A DNA stretch of 37,485 nucleotides, from the NCBI GenBank assembly GCA_013201395.1, contig JABMJD010000019.1:1-37485 (forward strand), given 5' to 3'. Positions 15,659 through 24,798 of the stretch are shown here, piece after piece. Source of the DNA: Candidatus Syntrophopropionicum ammoniitolerans (lineage in GTDB: Bacteria > Bacillota > Desulfotomaculia > Desulfotomaculales > Pelotomaculaceae). A program made the position numbers and the translations under genes. Every line of letters starts with the position of its first letter. Position 1 is the first letter of the stretch. The notes beneath the pieces were generated by a model. The model searched no databases, had not been told where the DNA came from, and saw only the letters and a list, made by a program, of their open reading frames with translations.

Positions 15659-18373
15659 TTACAATAGTTCGCCGTACCTATTGATATAGATTCTTTTGAA
15701 CAGGGTTACAAGCGCCATATAGCCGATAACAGTCAGGGCCAGCCAGGTAAAGTAAACTGCCGGTAACGCGGCGAGGCCAATTGAGGCACCCAGGGAGGTA
15801 TAAGGGATGGCAGTCAAAACCGCAATGCCGGCGAAGGTCAGAATGATCACCGGTAGGGAGGCCCTGCTTTGAATAAACGGGATTTTCGGGGTGCGGAGCA
15901 TATGAATAACCAGGGTCTGAGTCCACATCGACTCTACAAACCACCCGGCCTGAAACAAGGCAATATAGTAGGTCCGCATCAGGGGGTCTATTATTTGATG
16001 AAAAAGTTGTCCCCCTGTCATTAAGGGACAGATAATAAAATACATCAGCCCATAGGTAGTAATGTCAAATACCGAGCTTGTGGGACCAATCCAGATCATA
16101 AAATTGCTTATTGATGAAGACTCCCATTTCCTCGGTATCTTAAGAAATTCCTTGTCAACATTATCCCAGGGAATTGCCGTGCTGGAGATATCGTAAATGA
16201 GATTAAGCAGAATCAGATGGATTGCCGCCATAGGCAGGAAAGGCAAAAATGCGCTGGCGATCAGAACGGAGAACACATTACCAAAGTTGGAGCTGGCGGT
16301 CATTTTAATGTACTTAATCATGTTGGCATAGGTTTTTCTCCCTTCAATGACGCCATTCTCCAAAACCATCAGATCCTTTTCCAGCAGAATAACATGGGCC
16401 GATTCTTTGGCAATGTCAACAGCAGTATCCACGGAAACCCCCACGTCGGAGGCCTCCATAGCGGGAGCATCATTGATGCCGTCGCCCAAATAGCCAACCA
16501 CATGGCCGTTTTCCCTCAGCAGGGATACTATTGTTGCTTTCTGCTGGGGTGATATCTTGGCAAAAACGTTGGTGGTCTCAATGACTGACTTTAGTTCATC
16601 TTCTGACATATGTTCAACATCGGACCCCAGCAGTAGGTTATCGACTTTCAGGCCAACTTGCTTACAGATGCTGCGAGTGACACGGTCATTATCCCCGGTG
16701 AGTATTTTTACGGCCACACCGTGGTCCTGCAGCGCTGCGATCGCCCCAGCCGTTGTTTCCTTCGGCGGGTCGAGGAAAGCAAGGTAGCCCATCAACACCA
16801 TATCTGCTTCATCTTCTACTGAAAAAACACCCACAGGGGAGGGGTTAGTTTTTTGTGCCACAGCAATCACACGCATCCCCTGGTCATTCAGATTGTCCAC
16901 CGTTTCCAGAATATCCTGCTTGATCACCTCTGTCATTGGTTCCACTTTCCCTTTATATTCCACATAATTACTGATGGAGAGCATTTCCTCCACCGCACCT
17001 TTAGTGATCATTTGGGTCTTTCCCTTTTTATCTTCAATCACTACGCTCATACGCCGGCGCTGGAAATCAAAGGGGATTTCGTCTACCTTGTCATAGTTGG
17101 TGGACAAACCCTGCAGGGTGCTTTCACTGGCACTTTCCTTTTCAGTCCGCTCAATGATTGATGCATCCATCAAATTTTTCAATCCGGTCTGGTAATAGCT
17201 GTTTAGAAAAGCGTGGCGGAGCACCCGTACGTCCTCATTGCCATGCACATCCAAATGATACTGCAGTACAACCTTGTCCAGTGTCAAGGTCCCTGTTTTA
17301 TCGGTGCACAGCACATTCATGGAGCCCAGGTTTTGTATAGCGTTAAGATTCTTAATAATTGTCTTTTCCCTGGACATGGCCACAGCGCCTTTAGCCAGGG
17401 CGGTGGTAACAATCGTAGGGAGCATTTCCGGCGTTAGGCCCACCGCCACGGAAATGGCAAATAGAAAGGCATCCAGCCAATTGCCTTTTGTAAAGCCATT
17501 GATAAACAGCACCACCGGGACCATCACCAGCATAAAACGGATTAGTACCCAGGAAACGGAGTTCACACCTTTTTCAAAGCTGGTTTGGACCGGCTTCACT
17601 GTCAAGCCCTGGGCAATAGTCCCAAAAAATGTGTCATCCCCTGTCCCAATGACCACACAGGTTGCCGCACCGATAACCACAGTACTGCCCATAAAGGCAA
17701 GATTGTGATATTCGGTTAAGGTGTCATATTCCCCCTGTTTCACGATGTCTGGAAACTTCTCAACCTGTTCACTTTCTCCGGTCAGGGGGGACTGATTCAC
17801 GAACAGATCCTTGGACTTGAGGATGCGCACATCGGCGGGCACAATATCCCCGGCCGCCAAATAAATAATGTCACCGACCACAACATCCTCAAGTAGGATT
17901 TCTTTTCTACCAATCCCTTGCCGCTCTACGGCGGTAGTGGTTTTAATCATTTTACTTAACCGCTCGGCCGCATTGCCGCCACGGGTTTCCTGTACAAAAC
18001 GGAGGACCCCGGCAATTAGTATCATCGTTGTAATAATGATCACGGTTGTCAGATTCTTATCGCCCGGCTCAGCCAAAAGCACATCTGTAAAAAAAGATAC
18101 TATGGCGAGACCAAAGAGAATGGCAGTAAATGGGTTGGCAAAAGCTTCGAAAATCCTTTGCCACAGGGATTTCTTTTCGCCATATGTAACCTCGTTGTTA
18201 CCATAAAGGCTCCGCATTTCATCTACCATATTCTCGGTGAGTCCCTCAAGGGAGGTGTTCAACTCTTGCAAAACCACATCGGTTTCTTTCATGGAGGTTT
18301 CGTAAAGTCCATTTCCTACGGTTTTAACCCCCGCACTGCCTGACGCAGTTAACTCATTGTTATTATTTCCCAC
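15659..18373 (-). CDS. mgtA: Magnesium-translocating P-type ATPase (MgtA/MgtB)
   Basis: About 904 residues, the usual length for type IIIB P-ATPases that import Mg2+ across the cytoplasmic membrane. The order is N-terminal helix, two membrane spans, actuator domain, PEMLPTIV in span 4, the phosphorylation site [10 protein letters not shown], the nucleotide-binding domain, the hinge [10 protein letters not shown] and six C-terminal spans with [14 protein letters not shown], a signature of MgtA. A GTG at 18373, ten bases after AAAGGAGT, is the likely start; the open frame runs on to 18427 without a site. It is a single gene. A 570-base leader region lies upstream and could carry Mg2+-responsive control. 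Confidence 0.95.
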   Translation of the reverse strand: MGNNNNELTASGSAGVKTVGNGLYETSMKETDVVLQELNTSLEGLTENMVDEMRSLYGNNEVTYGEKKSLWQRIFEAFANPFTAILFGLAIVSFFTDVLLAEPGDKNLTTVIIITTMILIAGVLRFVQETRGGNAAERLSKMIKTTTAVERQGIGRKEILLEDVVVGDIIYLAAGDIVPADVRILKSKDLFVNQSPLTGESEQVEKFPDIVKQGEYDTLTEYHNLAFMGSTVVIGAATCVVIGTGDDTFFGTIAQGLTVKPVQTSFEKGVNSVSWVLIRFMLVMVPVVLFINGFTKGNWLDAFLFAISVAVGLTPEMLPTIVTTALAKGAVAMSREKTIIKNLNAIQNLGSMNVLCTDKTGTLTLDKVVLQYHLDVHGNEDVRVLRHAFLNSYYQTGLKNLMDASIIERTEKESASESTLQGLSTNYDKVDEIPFDFQRRRMSVVIEDKKGKTQMITKGAVEEMLSISNYVEYKGKVEPMTEVIKQDILETVDNLNDQGMRVIAVAQKTNPSPVGVFSVEDEADMVLMGYLAFLDPPKETTAGAIAALQDHGVAVKILTGDNDRVTRSICKQVGLKVDNLLLGSDVEHMSEDELKSVIETTNVFAKISPQQKATIVSLLRENGHVVGYLGDGINDAPAMEASDVGVSVDTAVDIAKESAHVILLEKDLMVLENGVIEGRKTYANMIKYIKMTASSNFGNVFSVLIASAFLPFLPMAAIHLILLNLIYDISSTAIPWDNVDKEFLKIPRKWESSSISNFMIWIGPTSSVFDITTYGLMYFIICPLMTGGQLFHQIIDPLMRTYYIALFQAGWFVESMWTQTLVIHMLRTPKIPFIQSRASLPVIILTFAGIAVLTAIPYTSLGASIGLAALPAVYFTWLALTVIGYMALVTLFKRIYINRYGELL

Positions 18374-18945
18374 CAGCAAGTAACTCCTTTTATTCCGGCC
18401 CAAACGCCAAAAAAAACAATCCACCATTGTTCAGGCTTGTGTTCCATGAGGTAATATAGTTATATTGTTCCATACCTTGTCTTTCGATACGGACTGTTTA
18501 CCTTCCCATAGTATCTCCACTGCCCGTGGCAGTAACCCATATTCCGGCGGCAGCCTCGACTATACAGCCTCCTGATTAAATTGGAAAAATCCCTTGTACC
18601 TGATAGCATTGTAGATACAGGGGGGGGCTGCATGACACAAAAACGTCAGGCCGTGTAAAAACTATTTTTGGCAGCAGTTTTTCCCACTCTAACACTTATA
18701 CTATAGCCTTTGAATGGGATTAGGTGGGTGGATACATTCAATATCCATACTATAGCCCCCATTTTTTGCCCTAGAGCCATTAAGTTTTGGACTTTTTACA
18801 CTGTCTGACGTTATAGTGATGATTTAAGGAATTGATTATACGAAAGCCAGGAACCAAACCCGCTCAGGGGCAGGATATAGACAAATATGGTTAATATCTT
18901 TAGTGGGATCATTATTGGGATTTTGCTAATGTTGGAGGTTAAAGC
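18374..18945 (-). promoter_or_regulatory. Long leader/intergenic region of mgtA
   Basis: No gene is visible in 570 bases. On the mgtA strand there are two copies of GGCTATAGTAT (complement of 18747-18757 and 18698-18708) 49 bases apart, then GC-rich helices including ACTGCC/GGCAGT around CGT (near 18520-18534) and CCGTAT/GTATGG. A structured leader is likely. I compared it by eye with the M-box consensus and did not find the conserved core, so no riboswitch class is assigned. Confidence 0.35.
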
Positions 18946-19356
18946 ATGAGTGCAGTGCAGGACGTGGTGGCTGCAATCTTGATCAGTGGCAATAAGGTTT
19001 TGATTGCCCAGAGGAATAAAGATGATCACCTGGCAGAATTATGGGAATTGCCCGGCGGCAAGGTGGAACAGGGGGAAACACCAGAGGAAAGTCTGGCCAG
19101 AGAAATGAGGGAGGAGTTGGGCATAAATGTGGCCGTGGGTGAATTTTTTGCCGCTTCAGCCTATAACTATGCCCAAGGAGCGATACGCTTGCTGGCTTAC
19201 CGGTGCCAATGGGTCAGCGGCGTTATGGAAGCCTCTGTGCATATGGATTACAAATGGGTCACCGCCAATGAACTGGAGCATTATGTTTTTGCCCCGGCAG
19301 ATATACCGCTTGTTGATCTGTTGAAGGCGGCGATGATCCAGATGGGGCATAAATAG
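18946..19356 (+). CDS. NUDIX hydrolase, MutT/8-oxo-dGTP or CTP pyrophosphohydrolase type
   Basis: The 136-residue protein starts at an ATG after TTGGAGG. The Nudix box is complete: GGKVEQGETPEESLAREMREELGI (GX5EX7REUXEEXGU), preceded by LIAQRNKDDHLAELWELP, the pattern of MutT-like enzymes that hydrolyse oxidised or unwanted nucleoside triphosphates to monophosphate and pyrophosphate. The later DYKWVTANELEHYVFAPADI is typical of the MutT subgroup. It is divergent from mgtA and followed by its own terminator. Confidence 0.92.
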   Translation: MSAVQDVVAAILISGNKVLIAQRNKDDHLAELWELPGGKVEQGETPEESLAREMREELGINVAVGEFFAASAYNYAQGAIRLLAYRCQWVSGVMEASVHMDYKWVTANELEHYVFAPADIPLVDLLKAAMIQMGHK

Positions 19357-19359
19357 AGC

Positions 19360-19385
19360 AAAAACCAGTTTGCACTGGTTTTTGT
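19360..19385. terminator. Bidirectional terminator between mutT-like gene and serpin gene
   Basis: AAAAACCAGT and ACTGGTTTTT are perfect arms around TTGC, with A- and T-runs on both sides, so it can act for both converging genes. Confidence 0.85.
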
Positions 19386-19461
19386 CCATTTACATACACT
19401 TGTTATTTGCTCTGCCCCGGCAACATCGAGAGACCTGATTCCTGTTATTGAACTGATTCAT

Positions 19462-21024
19462 TTACCTCAGTTCAGAAACCGAACCCATGAAAAGAATGGC
19501 CCCTGTTTCGCTGTCATGGATGACATAGAAGAACGGCCGGTCCACCTTCATGTTGAAATCATAGAGCGGCATACTCGTTTGGCGCATCTCCACAGAAGTG
19601 ACGGCGGCAGCTTCGGTACCTGTTTCATCTACATCGATATATGTTTTGTGCCGGACATCACTGATATAGACATCGTCGCTATTATTATTCGCCGGGACCA
19701 TCCCGGAAAAGTCCGCCCTATTGGGGTCAAAGGGTGTTTCCATACCCAGTGTTGCCAGGGCGCCTTTTAACGATTTCTCATATTCCAGGGAAAAGCGGGG
19801 CAGCATGATGGTTCCCGATCTGGTCTCAAAACGGGAGAGCCAGTTTTCCCAATGGGCATAGTCCAGCTTGTTATGAAATTCCGCCAGGCTGGTATTCTCC
19901 TGGGGCAAAAAGACATACATCCCCATTTTTTTCTCTTCACCGTAGGGCAGCCGTATGGCCTGAAAATCTGCTGTTTCAAGGTAGTCATAGGTGCCCGACT
20001 GGTTCATCATCGGCACCCTGGCTTGATTGCCGGCGGCTGAATAAAAGGTGTCCTCAAAGGTGGCCTGTTTATCAAACTGTTTCGTCCAGGTCCCCTGGAA
20101 GTAGGTGGCGTTAATCAGAAACATGATCGTTCTAGGGTCGATGGGAGGGTCCACAATGCCTTTAATTAACCCTTTTGTGTTCTCTCCCACCCAGTTGTTG
20201 ATCGTGTCTGCTGCCTCTGGCTGACTAAAGTCCAGGTTGTACACGCCTGCCGAGTAATAGTCTTTGTTGCGCTGGAGGAAGTCCTGGTCAAAAGCCATGC
20301 CTTCCCGCAGCCAGAGGGAATTGGCGATTTCAAGTGTGATTTTGGCGTCTCCGGTCTGCAGTTTTTGTAACAGTCCCCGGTTATTTTGGTTTAAGGTATC
20401 CAGATCCATACCGGCAATCTGTAACACCTGGGCCATGTCTTCCCTTGTTTCGGCGCCGGCGCCGTTATAGGTCATCTGCAGGGCCATGGCCACGCTGATT
20501 GGCGAGACCATAATGTTCTCGCTGTCCTTTCTCAGCTGGTTGTATAGATTGAAACCAAACTGGTTGTTTGAGTCCGCGGCAGAGGAGCCTGAGGCCCGCG
20601 TAATCCGCACAATTCTGGCGGAACTGTCCCAGTCCACCCCGGCGTCCAGGGCCTCACTGACAAACCTTAGAGGTACCAGGGTCCGGTCGTTAACGATTTT
20701 CCCCGGCACATCCAGCTCCACAGCCTGGTTGTTTACATAGGCCGTTTTGCTGCCGATCTGCAGTTTGATTTCCACCTGATCTTTGTGGGCTGTCACAGTG
20801 CTGGTTTCATTATCCCAGCTCACGTCTGCGTCCAGGGCTGCAAGGATCTCCCCTAAGGGGACCAGGGTCCGGTCATTTTCAATTATCGGCGGCTGATCAA
20901 ATGCCAGCATGCTGCCGTCCAGGTAGACTTGTACCTCGGTTTGCCCGCTGCTTGCAGGCATGTTAACTGCCAGAGCCAATACGGCCACCAGGCAAACCAT
21001 AACTATGTACCTCATGCGCTTCAT
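19462..21024 (-). CDS. Secreted serpin with N-terminal copper-amine-oxidase-like stalk domain
   Basis: The 520-residue protein has a signal peptide (MKRMRYIVMVCLVAVLALAVNMPASSG), two repeats of the stalk domain seen in Firmicute wall proteins (NDRTLVPLGEILAALDADVSWD and NDRTLVPLRFVSEALDAGVDWD, about 28-145), and a full serpin fold from about 155 to the end. The hinge ETGTEAAAVT is intact, as needed for the inhibitory loop insertion. Counting from it, the scissile bond is predicted at Thr483-Ser484 (MRQ-T/S-MPL). Serpins trap serine or cysteine proteases; a Thr P1 gives no clear target. It is a single gene, with no protease next to it. A fragment of it recurs at 24001-24125. Confidence 0.93.
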   Translation of the reverse strand: MKRMRYIVMVCLVAVLALAVNMPASSGQTEVQVYLDGSMLAFDQPPIIENDRTLVPLGEILAALDADVSWDNETSTVTAHKDQVEIKLQIGSKTAYVNNQAVELDVPGKIVNDRTLVPLRFVSEALDAGVDWDSSARIVRITRASGSSAADSNNQFGFNLYNQLRKDSENIMVSPISVAMALQMTYNGAGAETREDMAQVLQIAGMDLDTLNQNNRGLLQKLQTGDAKITLEIANSLWLREGMAFDQDFLQRNKDYYSAGVYNLDFSQPEAADTINNWVGENTKGLIKGIVDPPIDPRTIMFLINATYFQGTWTKQFDKQATFEDTFYSAAGNQARVPMMNQSGTYDYLETADFQAIRLPYGEEKKMGMYVFLPQENTSLAEFHNKLDYAHWENWLSRFETRSGTIMLPRFSLEYEKSLKGALATLGMETPFDPNRADFSGMVPANNNSDDVYISDVRHKTYIDVDETGTEAAAVTSVEMRQTSMPLYDFNMKVDRPFFYVIHDSETGAILFMGSVSELR

Positions 21025-21133
21025 GGCTATCGTCCTCCATTCAATATAATCCTATAAGTAGGACGGCACCAGGCTTATGTTTGGTTCAGTTTTGCCAGAT
21101 GATAGCCATTAAAAATTTGAAAAGGCTCCCTTT

Positions 21134-21604
21134 CTAACCCGAGTCGTTACATTTGCACCTGGCAACCTCATCCAATACCTGCTGTATCGTTTCAATGGAT
21201 ATTGGTTTACCTAAATGCCGGGCAAAGCCGGCATCTTTTGAGCGTTTAATATCCTCCGGCCGAGCATAGCCCGACAAGGCAACCAAAATCGCATCCTGTA
21301 ATTCGGGATCCTTACGAATCAAATCCGCCACCTCATATCCGCTCAGACCCGGCAATCCGATGTCGCAGATAATAACCTGGGGCCGAAATTCTTTCGCTAT
21401 GGCGATTCCATCGGTTCCATTATAAGCAAATGTTGCTTCATGTCCCAACAAACAAACGAGTTCACACATAATTTGGGCCAGATCTTCAATGTCATCTATA
21501 ATCAGGATTTTTAGTGATCCGTTGGGCTTGGCGCGGGATCCTACTTGTTCCGCAATGTTTAAACCATTAAATCCATTGGTTGTAGTATTAAGGTTATTTG
21601 CCAT
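21134..21604 (-). CDS. Single-domain response regulator (CheY-like receiver)
   Basis: A 156-residue protein from the ATG that follows GGAGGTGACCAAT; an upstream ATG (21673) has no site. After a flexible, Asn-rich 40-residue N-terminus comes a receiver domain: LIIDDIEDLAQIM (paired acids), VIICDIGLPGLSG with the phospho-acceptor Asp, VALSGYA with the Ser switch, and HLGKPIS with the conserved Lys. No output domain follows. It lies 132 bases downstream of the CheB gene and probably works with a hybrid kinase encoded elsewhere, as is common for receivers beside CheB/CheR-type proteins. Confidence 0.9.
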   Translation of the reverse strand: MANNLNTTTNGFNGLNIAEQVGSRAKPNGSLKILIIDDIEDLAQIMCELVCLLGHEATFAYNGTDGIAIAKEFRPQVIICDIGLPGLSGYEVADLIRKDPELQDAILVALSGYARPEDIKRSKDAGFARHLGKPISIETIQQVLDEVARCKCNDSG

Positions 21605-21735
21605 ATTGGTCACCTCCATATGGGATAAAATTCGGCCATTTACTAGAATTACCTTTGATGTAATTTGTCTCATTTTGTAGAGCCATTTTTAAAATTCATA
21701 GCCCCTTCATCGTGCCGTTCACTCTGTAAACAACA

Positions 21736-22521
21736 CTATACGGATACAAAGGAAAAACCGCTCCCAGAAATGCAGGAACGGCTTAAATACCAGTTTTTCA
21801 GGCAAAACAAAAAACACCCACCAATAAAATATTTTTTATCTGAAGGGTGTTGGAAATAGGCAATCAGTTGTTCGGGCATCTTATCAGGAGGAAGGCTGTA
21901 ATCTGCCGAACCCGTTGCAAGAACATTTCTTGGCATTCCATCATACCTGGCAGTTTGTGGTTCTTGCACCATTGTCATTCCGCCCTCGTCCCTGATCATC
22001 ATCAGGCCAAAAACCCCATCCGATCCTGTACCCGAAAGGATGATGCCCACGGCGTTTTCTTTCTGGTCTCTGGCCAGGGAGCGGAAAAAATAATCAATGG
22101 GTGTATGCAGGCCTGCTGAATGTAGGGGCTCCAGAAGGTGCAGTTTCCCCTGGTGTACAGCCAGGTGGCAGTTGGGGGGAATGACAAATACCCTGTTGGG
22201 CTGAAGCATCATGCCATCTTCTGCCTCCATGACCTTCATGGGTGTATATCGTTTCAGCAGATCCCCCAGCATGCTTTTGTGATGCGGGTCCAGATGCTGG
22301 ATGAGGACAAAGGCCATTCCACTGTCCGGCGGCAATTTGCTAAAGAATTGTTCAAAGGCTTCTAATCCCCTGGCGGAGGCGCCAATGGCGACTACAGGGA
22401 AGCCTGCCCCGAATTCCTTTTCCGGTGTGGTTGAGCCCTGGGGTTGAGGGGCGTGGCTTTTTTCCGGGTTTCCAGTTTTCCCTCTATTTTGCTGCATATC
22501 TCTATCGGATGCCACTGGCAC
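21736..22521 (-). CDS. CheB-type protein-glutamate methylesterase, truncated from a CheB/CheR hybrid
   Basis: The CheB fold runs from about residue 40 to 222: VVAIGASARGLEA with the nucleophile Ser, LIQHLDPHHKSML with the His, and LSGTGSDGVFGL with the Asp, the catalytic triad that removes methyl esters from chemoreceptor-type glutamates. The FFSKLPPDSGMAFV and PPNCHLAVHQGKLHL segments are those of the CheB half of large CheB-CheR-PAS hybrids. Here no receiver domain precedes it and no CheR follows. The last 38 codons are read through one terminator hairpin (21808-21850) into a second, so the native protein has lost its continuation. The start is a GTG at 22521 or 22515. The fold is clear; the activity is plausible. 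Confidence 0.85.
   Translation of the reverse strand: MPVASDRDMQQNRGKTGNPEKSHAPQPQGSTTPEKEFGAGFPVVAIGASARGLEAFEQFFSKLPPDSGMAFVLIQHLDPHHKSMLGDLLKRYTPMKVMEAEDGMMLQPNRVFVIPPNCHLAVHQGKLHLLEPLHSAGLHTPIDYFFRSLARDQKENAVGIILSGTGSDGVFGLMMIRDEGGMTMVQEPQTARYDGMPRNVLATGSADYSLPPDKMPEQLIAYFQHPSDKKYFIGGCFLFCLKNWYLSRSCISGSGFSFVSV
21753..21782 (-). terminator. Second terminator overlapping the CheB 3' end
   Basis: On the minus strand CCGTTCC and GGGAGCGG pair imperfectly and TTTTTCC follows. Confidence 0.55.
21808..21850 (-). terminator. Terminator inside the CheB frame
   Basis: On the minus strand ACACCC and GGGTGT pair across an A/T-rich loop and are followed by TTTTTTG. It lies before the annotated stop codon of the CheB frame. 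Confidence 0.65.
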
Positions 22522-22647
22522 CGCCTCCCGGCTTGTAGTATCTGGTGTATTAATCTTCTATTTTGCCTATCAATGTTCCTTTGTGTCGTGTATGGTTGCT
22601 GATAAAAAATGTCCGGTTAGCAACATTGAAAATCCACACCAAGATGA

Positions 22648-23850
22648 TTACCGCAGAGATGAAGATGAAGATGGGCATTTATTTGCTTCCCTGTTTTTAG
22701 CTAGCGCCTGATGGGTACAGATCGAGATGATCACCACAGCAATCAAGATGGACACGGAAAGAACGGCGAATTGAAAGCGGATGGCAGTTTGGTTGGCAAT
22801 TTTACTGATGGTGTCTAATACAAGGGGTGATATAAATTGCCCGGAAAATATAAAGGCAGTTGCCACGGCAATTGTTTTGTCAGTTTGGTGTAACTTGACG
22901 CTATTCAAGGCCTTCATAGTGAGGACCGGGAATAGGGAGCCCTGGGCAAAACCGATAAAACAGACGCTAATCATGACCACCGGCACGCTATTTGTAAACG
23001 ATAAAACCAAAAAGGGTATAGCCATAGCCGAGAGCATTACGGGGATTAGATAATCTTTCAAGACAGCCATGACTTGAACGAGAAACAAACTGGTCATCAT
23101 CCCGCCAATAGCAGCAAAGGAAATAATCATGCCGGCCAGTGCGGATCCCCCTAAATTAGTTTGTTCCAAATAGAGGGCCATGTTGGTTGCTACAGCATAA
23201 TAAGCCAGGATAATGGCGCCCATGGCAATAGAATAGCCATAAACAGCTAATGGAATCTTTAAATTTCGTTCGTGTTGGGGCGGCTGGGTAATTTCTCCCG
23301 GGGGTAAATAGAAGAAAACCAATACAAAGATAAGCAGGCCCAGCAGATAGACATTAAAGGGTTGTTGCCAGCTAAATGTGGCCAGCCATCCTGCTATTAA
23401 CATCGTAATAATGCCGCCGAAATTGCTAAAAGCAGAATTGTAGCCCATCATTTTGACTCTTTCTTTCCCCGTAAAATAATCATAAATTAGGGATTCCGAC
23501 AAAGGCATCAGTATTCCTACACCGGCGCCTAAAACTAATCGAAACAAGATAAGCAGTTCTATCGTGGGCATAAATTGCGGTCCAACACCGCCAATCAGGT
23601 AGACGCCTAATCCAATTATGACCACTGTGCGTTTTGATAATTTAGTCGTTAGATAACTTGTTAAAAATGTGAAGGGGATAATCGTGATGGCTGGTGCCGT
23701 TAGGAGCATTTTAATCATTGTTGAACTTGCTTCAGGAAAAGCTCTGGCAATGACCCCCAGAGCAGGTGAAATAGCAGCGCCCGCCATAACCGTAGCCATC
23801 GAGATCGAGATAATGGTCGGTTTGAGCATTTTGTTTCTAATGAAAATCAC
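22648..23850 (-). CDS. MFS transporter, drug/metabolite efflux type
   Basis: About 400 residues with 12 hydrophobic segments, the standard length of a major facilitator. The loop after helix 2 (SYLTTKLSKRTVVIIGL) matches the GX3DX2GRR-type motif in weakened form, and LVLGAGVGILMPLSESLI is the motif C-like helix of drug/H+ antiporters. The substrate cannot be told. The open frame begins at a GTG too close to GGAAGTGA; an ATG at 23829 is possible but distant from that site, so the start is unsure. It lies divergent to the MarR gene, 374 bases away, and may be one of its targets. Confidence 0.9.
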   Translation of the reverse strand: MIFIRNKMLKPTIISISMATVMAGAAISPALGVIARAFPEASSTMIKMLLTAPAITIIPFTFLTSYLTTKLSKRTVVIIGLGVYLIGGVGPQFMPTIELLILFRLVLGAGVGILMPLSESLIYDYFTGKERVKMMGYNSAFSNFGGIITMLIAGWLATFSWQQPFNVYLLGLLIFVLVFFYLPPGEITQPPQHERNLKIPLAVYGYSIAMGAIILAYYAVATNMALYLEQTNLGGSALAGMIISFAAIGGMMTSLFLVQVMAVLKDYLIPVMLSAMAIPFLVLSFTNSVPVVMISVCFIGFAQGSLFPVLTMKALNSVKLHQTDKTIAVATAFIFSGQFISPLVLDTISKIANQTAIRFQFAVLSVSILIAVVIISICTHQALAKNREANKCPSSSSSLR

Positions 23851-24000
23851 TTCCGTTTAATAGTAGCCGGTTCCAAACCGGGAACAGCCCTTACTTGACC
23901 AGGTGAGACAAGTCTTCCCTGACTTTCCCACCGGGCACTGTAACATAAGGTTTCCCAGACGTCAAGGCTGACTGATCCAGATTAGGGGATGGTTAGGTTG

Positions 24001-24125
24001 TTCACCATAGGGCAGCCTTATGGCCTGAAAATCTGCTCAGGTAGTCATAGGTGCCCGACTGGTTCATCATAGGAACCCTGGCTTGATTGCCGGCGGCTGA
24101 ATAAAAGGTGTTCTCAAAGGTGGCC
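24001..24125 (-). pseudogene. Duplicated fragment of the serpin gene
   Basis: These 125 bases match 19936-20065 inside the serpin gene at more than nine of ten positions, with a five-base deletion. They keep the same orientation. The piece codes for part of the serpin core (IRLPYGEE region to TFYSAAGNQARVP) and has no start or end. It lies upstream of the marR promoter. The rest of the gap 23851-24166 shows nothing recognisable. Confidence 0.88.
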
Positions 24126-24166
24126 ATCATATTGGCACTTCACAACAAATATTTCTTAAATTTTTA

Positions 24167-24195
24167 TTGAACCTATATATATTCTAGTATATAAT
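24167..24195 (+). promoter_or_regulatory. Sigma-A promoter of the marR-like gene
   Basis: TTGAAC (24167-24172), a 17-base spacer and a perfect TATAAT (24190-24195) lie 30 bases before the start codon. Confidence 0.85.
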
Positions 24196-24209
24196 TGTCT
24201 TAACAATTA
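24192..24209. promoter_or_regulatory. Probable MarR operator
   Basis: A perfect inverted repeat, TAATTGT-CTTA-ACAATTA, overlaps the -10 box. MarR repressors bind such palindromes and repress their own genes. A weaker TTGT..ACAATTA half-match occurs at 24677-24691 after the gene. Confidence 0.75.
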
Positions 24210-24224
24210 TTTGGAGGACTCGAA

Positions 24225-24653
24225 TTGGGGATAGACTTAGATAACGCCCTTGGCTTTATTATTAATCGAACTAATACAAGGATGAAGAATAGTTTATTTC
24301 AGAAGTTTAGAGGTTACAATATAACCCCTGAGCAGTGGGGGGTTTTGAATCGTTTATGGGTTCAAGATGGTATTACCCCTAAAGAGTTAGCGGAACTGAC
24401 CTTCAAGGACCAGCCCACAACAGTAAGAATAGTTTCAAGATTGGAAAACAAAGAACTTATTTCAAAGAAATTAAATCCGGAGGATAATAGATCCATCCTT
24501 ATTTTCCTGACACCAAAAGGTTTAGAGTTAGAAAATATTTTGATACCTTTAGGATTTGAGGCTTTAAATAAGGCAATAAGAGGTATTGATAAAAATAAAA
24601 TAGAAACGACTAAAGTTGTTCTTAACCAGATTTATAAAAATTTAGAACCGTAG
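24225..24653 (+). CDS. MarR-family transcriptional regulator
   Basis: 142 residues from a TTG start after TTGGAGGA. The winged helix-turn-helix spans about residues 30-100: ITPEQWGVLNRLW, ITPKELAELTFKDQPTTVRIVSRLENKELISKKLNPEDNRSILIFLTPKG, with the wing DNRSxxxxLTxKG typical of MarR. The N- and C-terminal helices form the dimer interface. It probably represses its own promoter through the palindrome at 24192-24209 and releases it on binding a small ligand. Candidate targets are the genes downstream (24799, 25083) and the divergent MFS gene. Confidence 0.93.
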   Translation: MGIDLDNALGFIINRTNTRMKNSLFQKFRGYNITPEQWGVLNRLWVQDGITPKELAELTFKDQPTTVRIVSRLENKELISKKLNPEDNRSILIFLTPKGLELENILIPLGFEALNKAIRGIDKNKIETTKVVLNQIYKNLEP

Positions 24654-24798
24654 CAACAGTTTTTTTGCAAATATACTTGTCAGAACAATTATTCTTGGGA
24701 GAGGTTATTTCAATACCAATAAAATTTAATTAAAATTCAGGGTTGCCCTGAATCTAAACTATTTCTAGCATAACTCGTTAATTTAGAGGTGATTGATA

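Noticed and set aside
18374-18800. M-box Mg2+ riboswitch before mgtA
   Set aside because: The conserved M-box core was not found by eye, so only an unassigned structured leader is reported.
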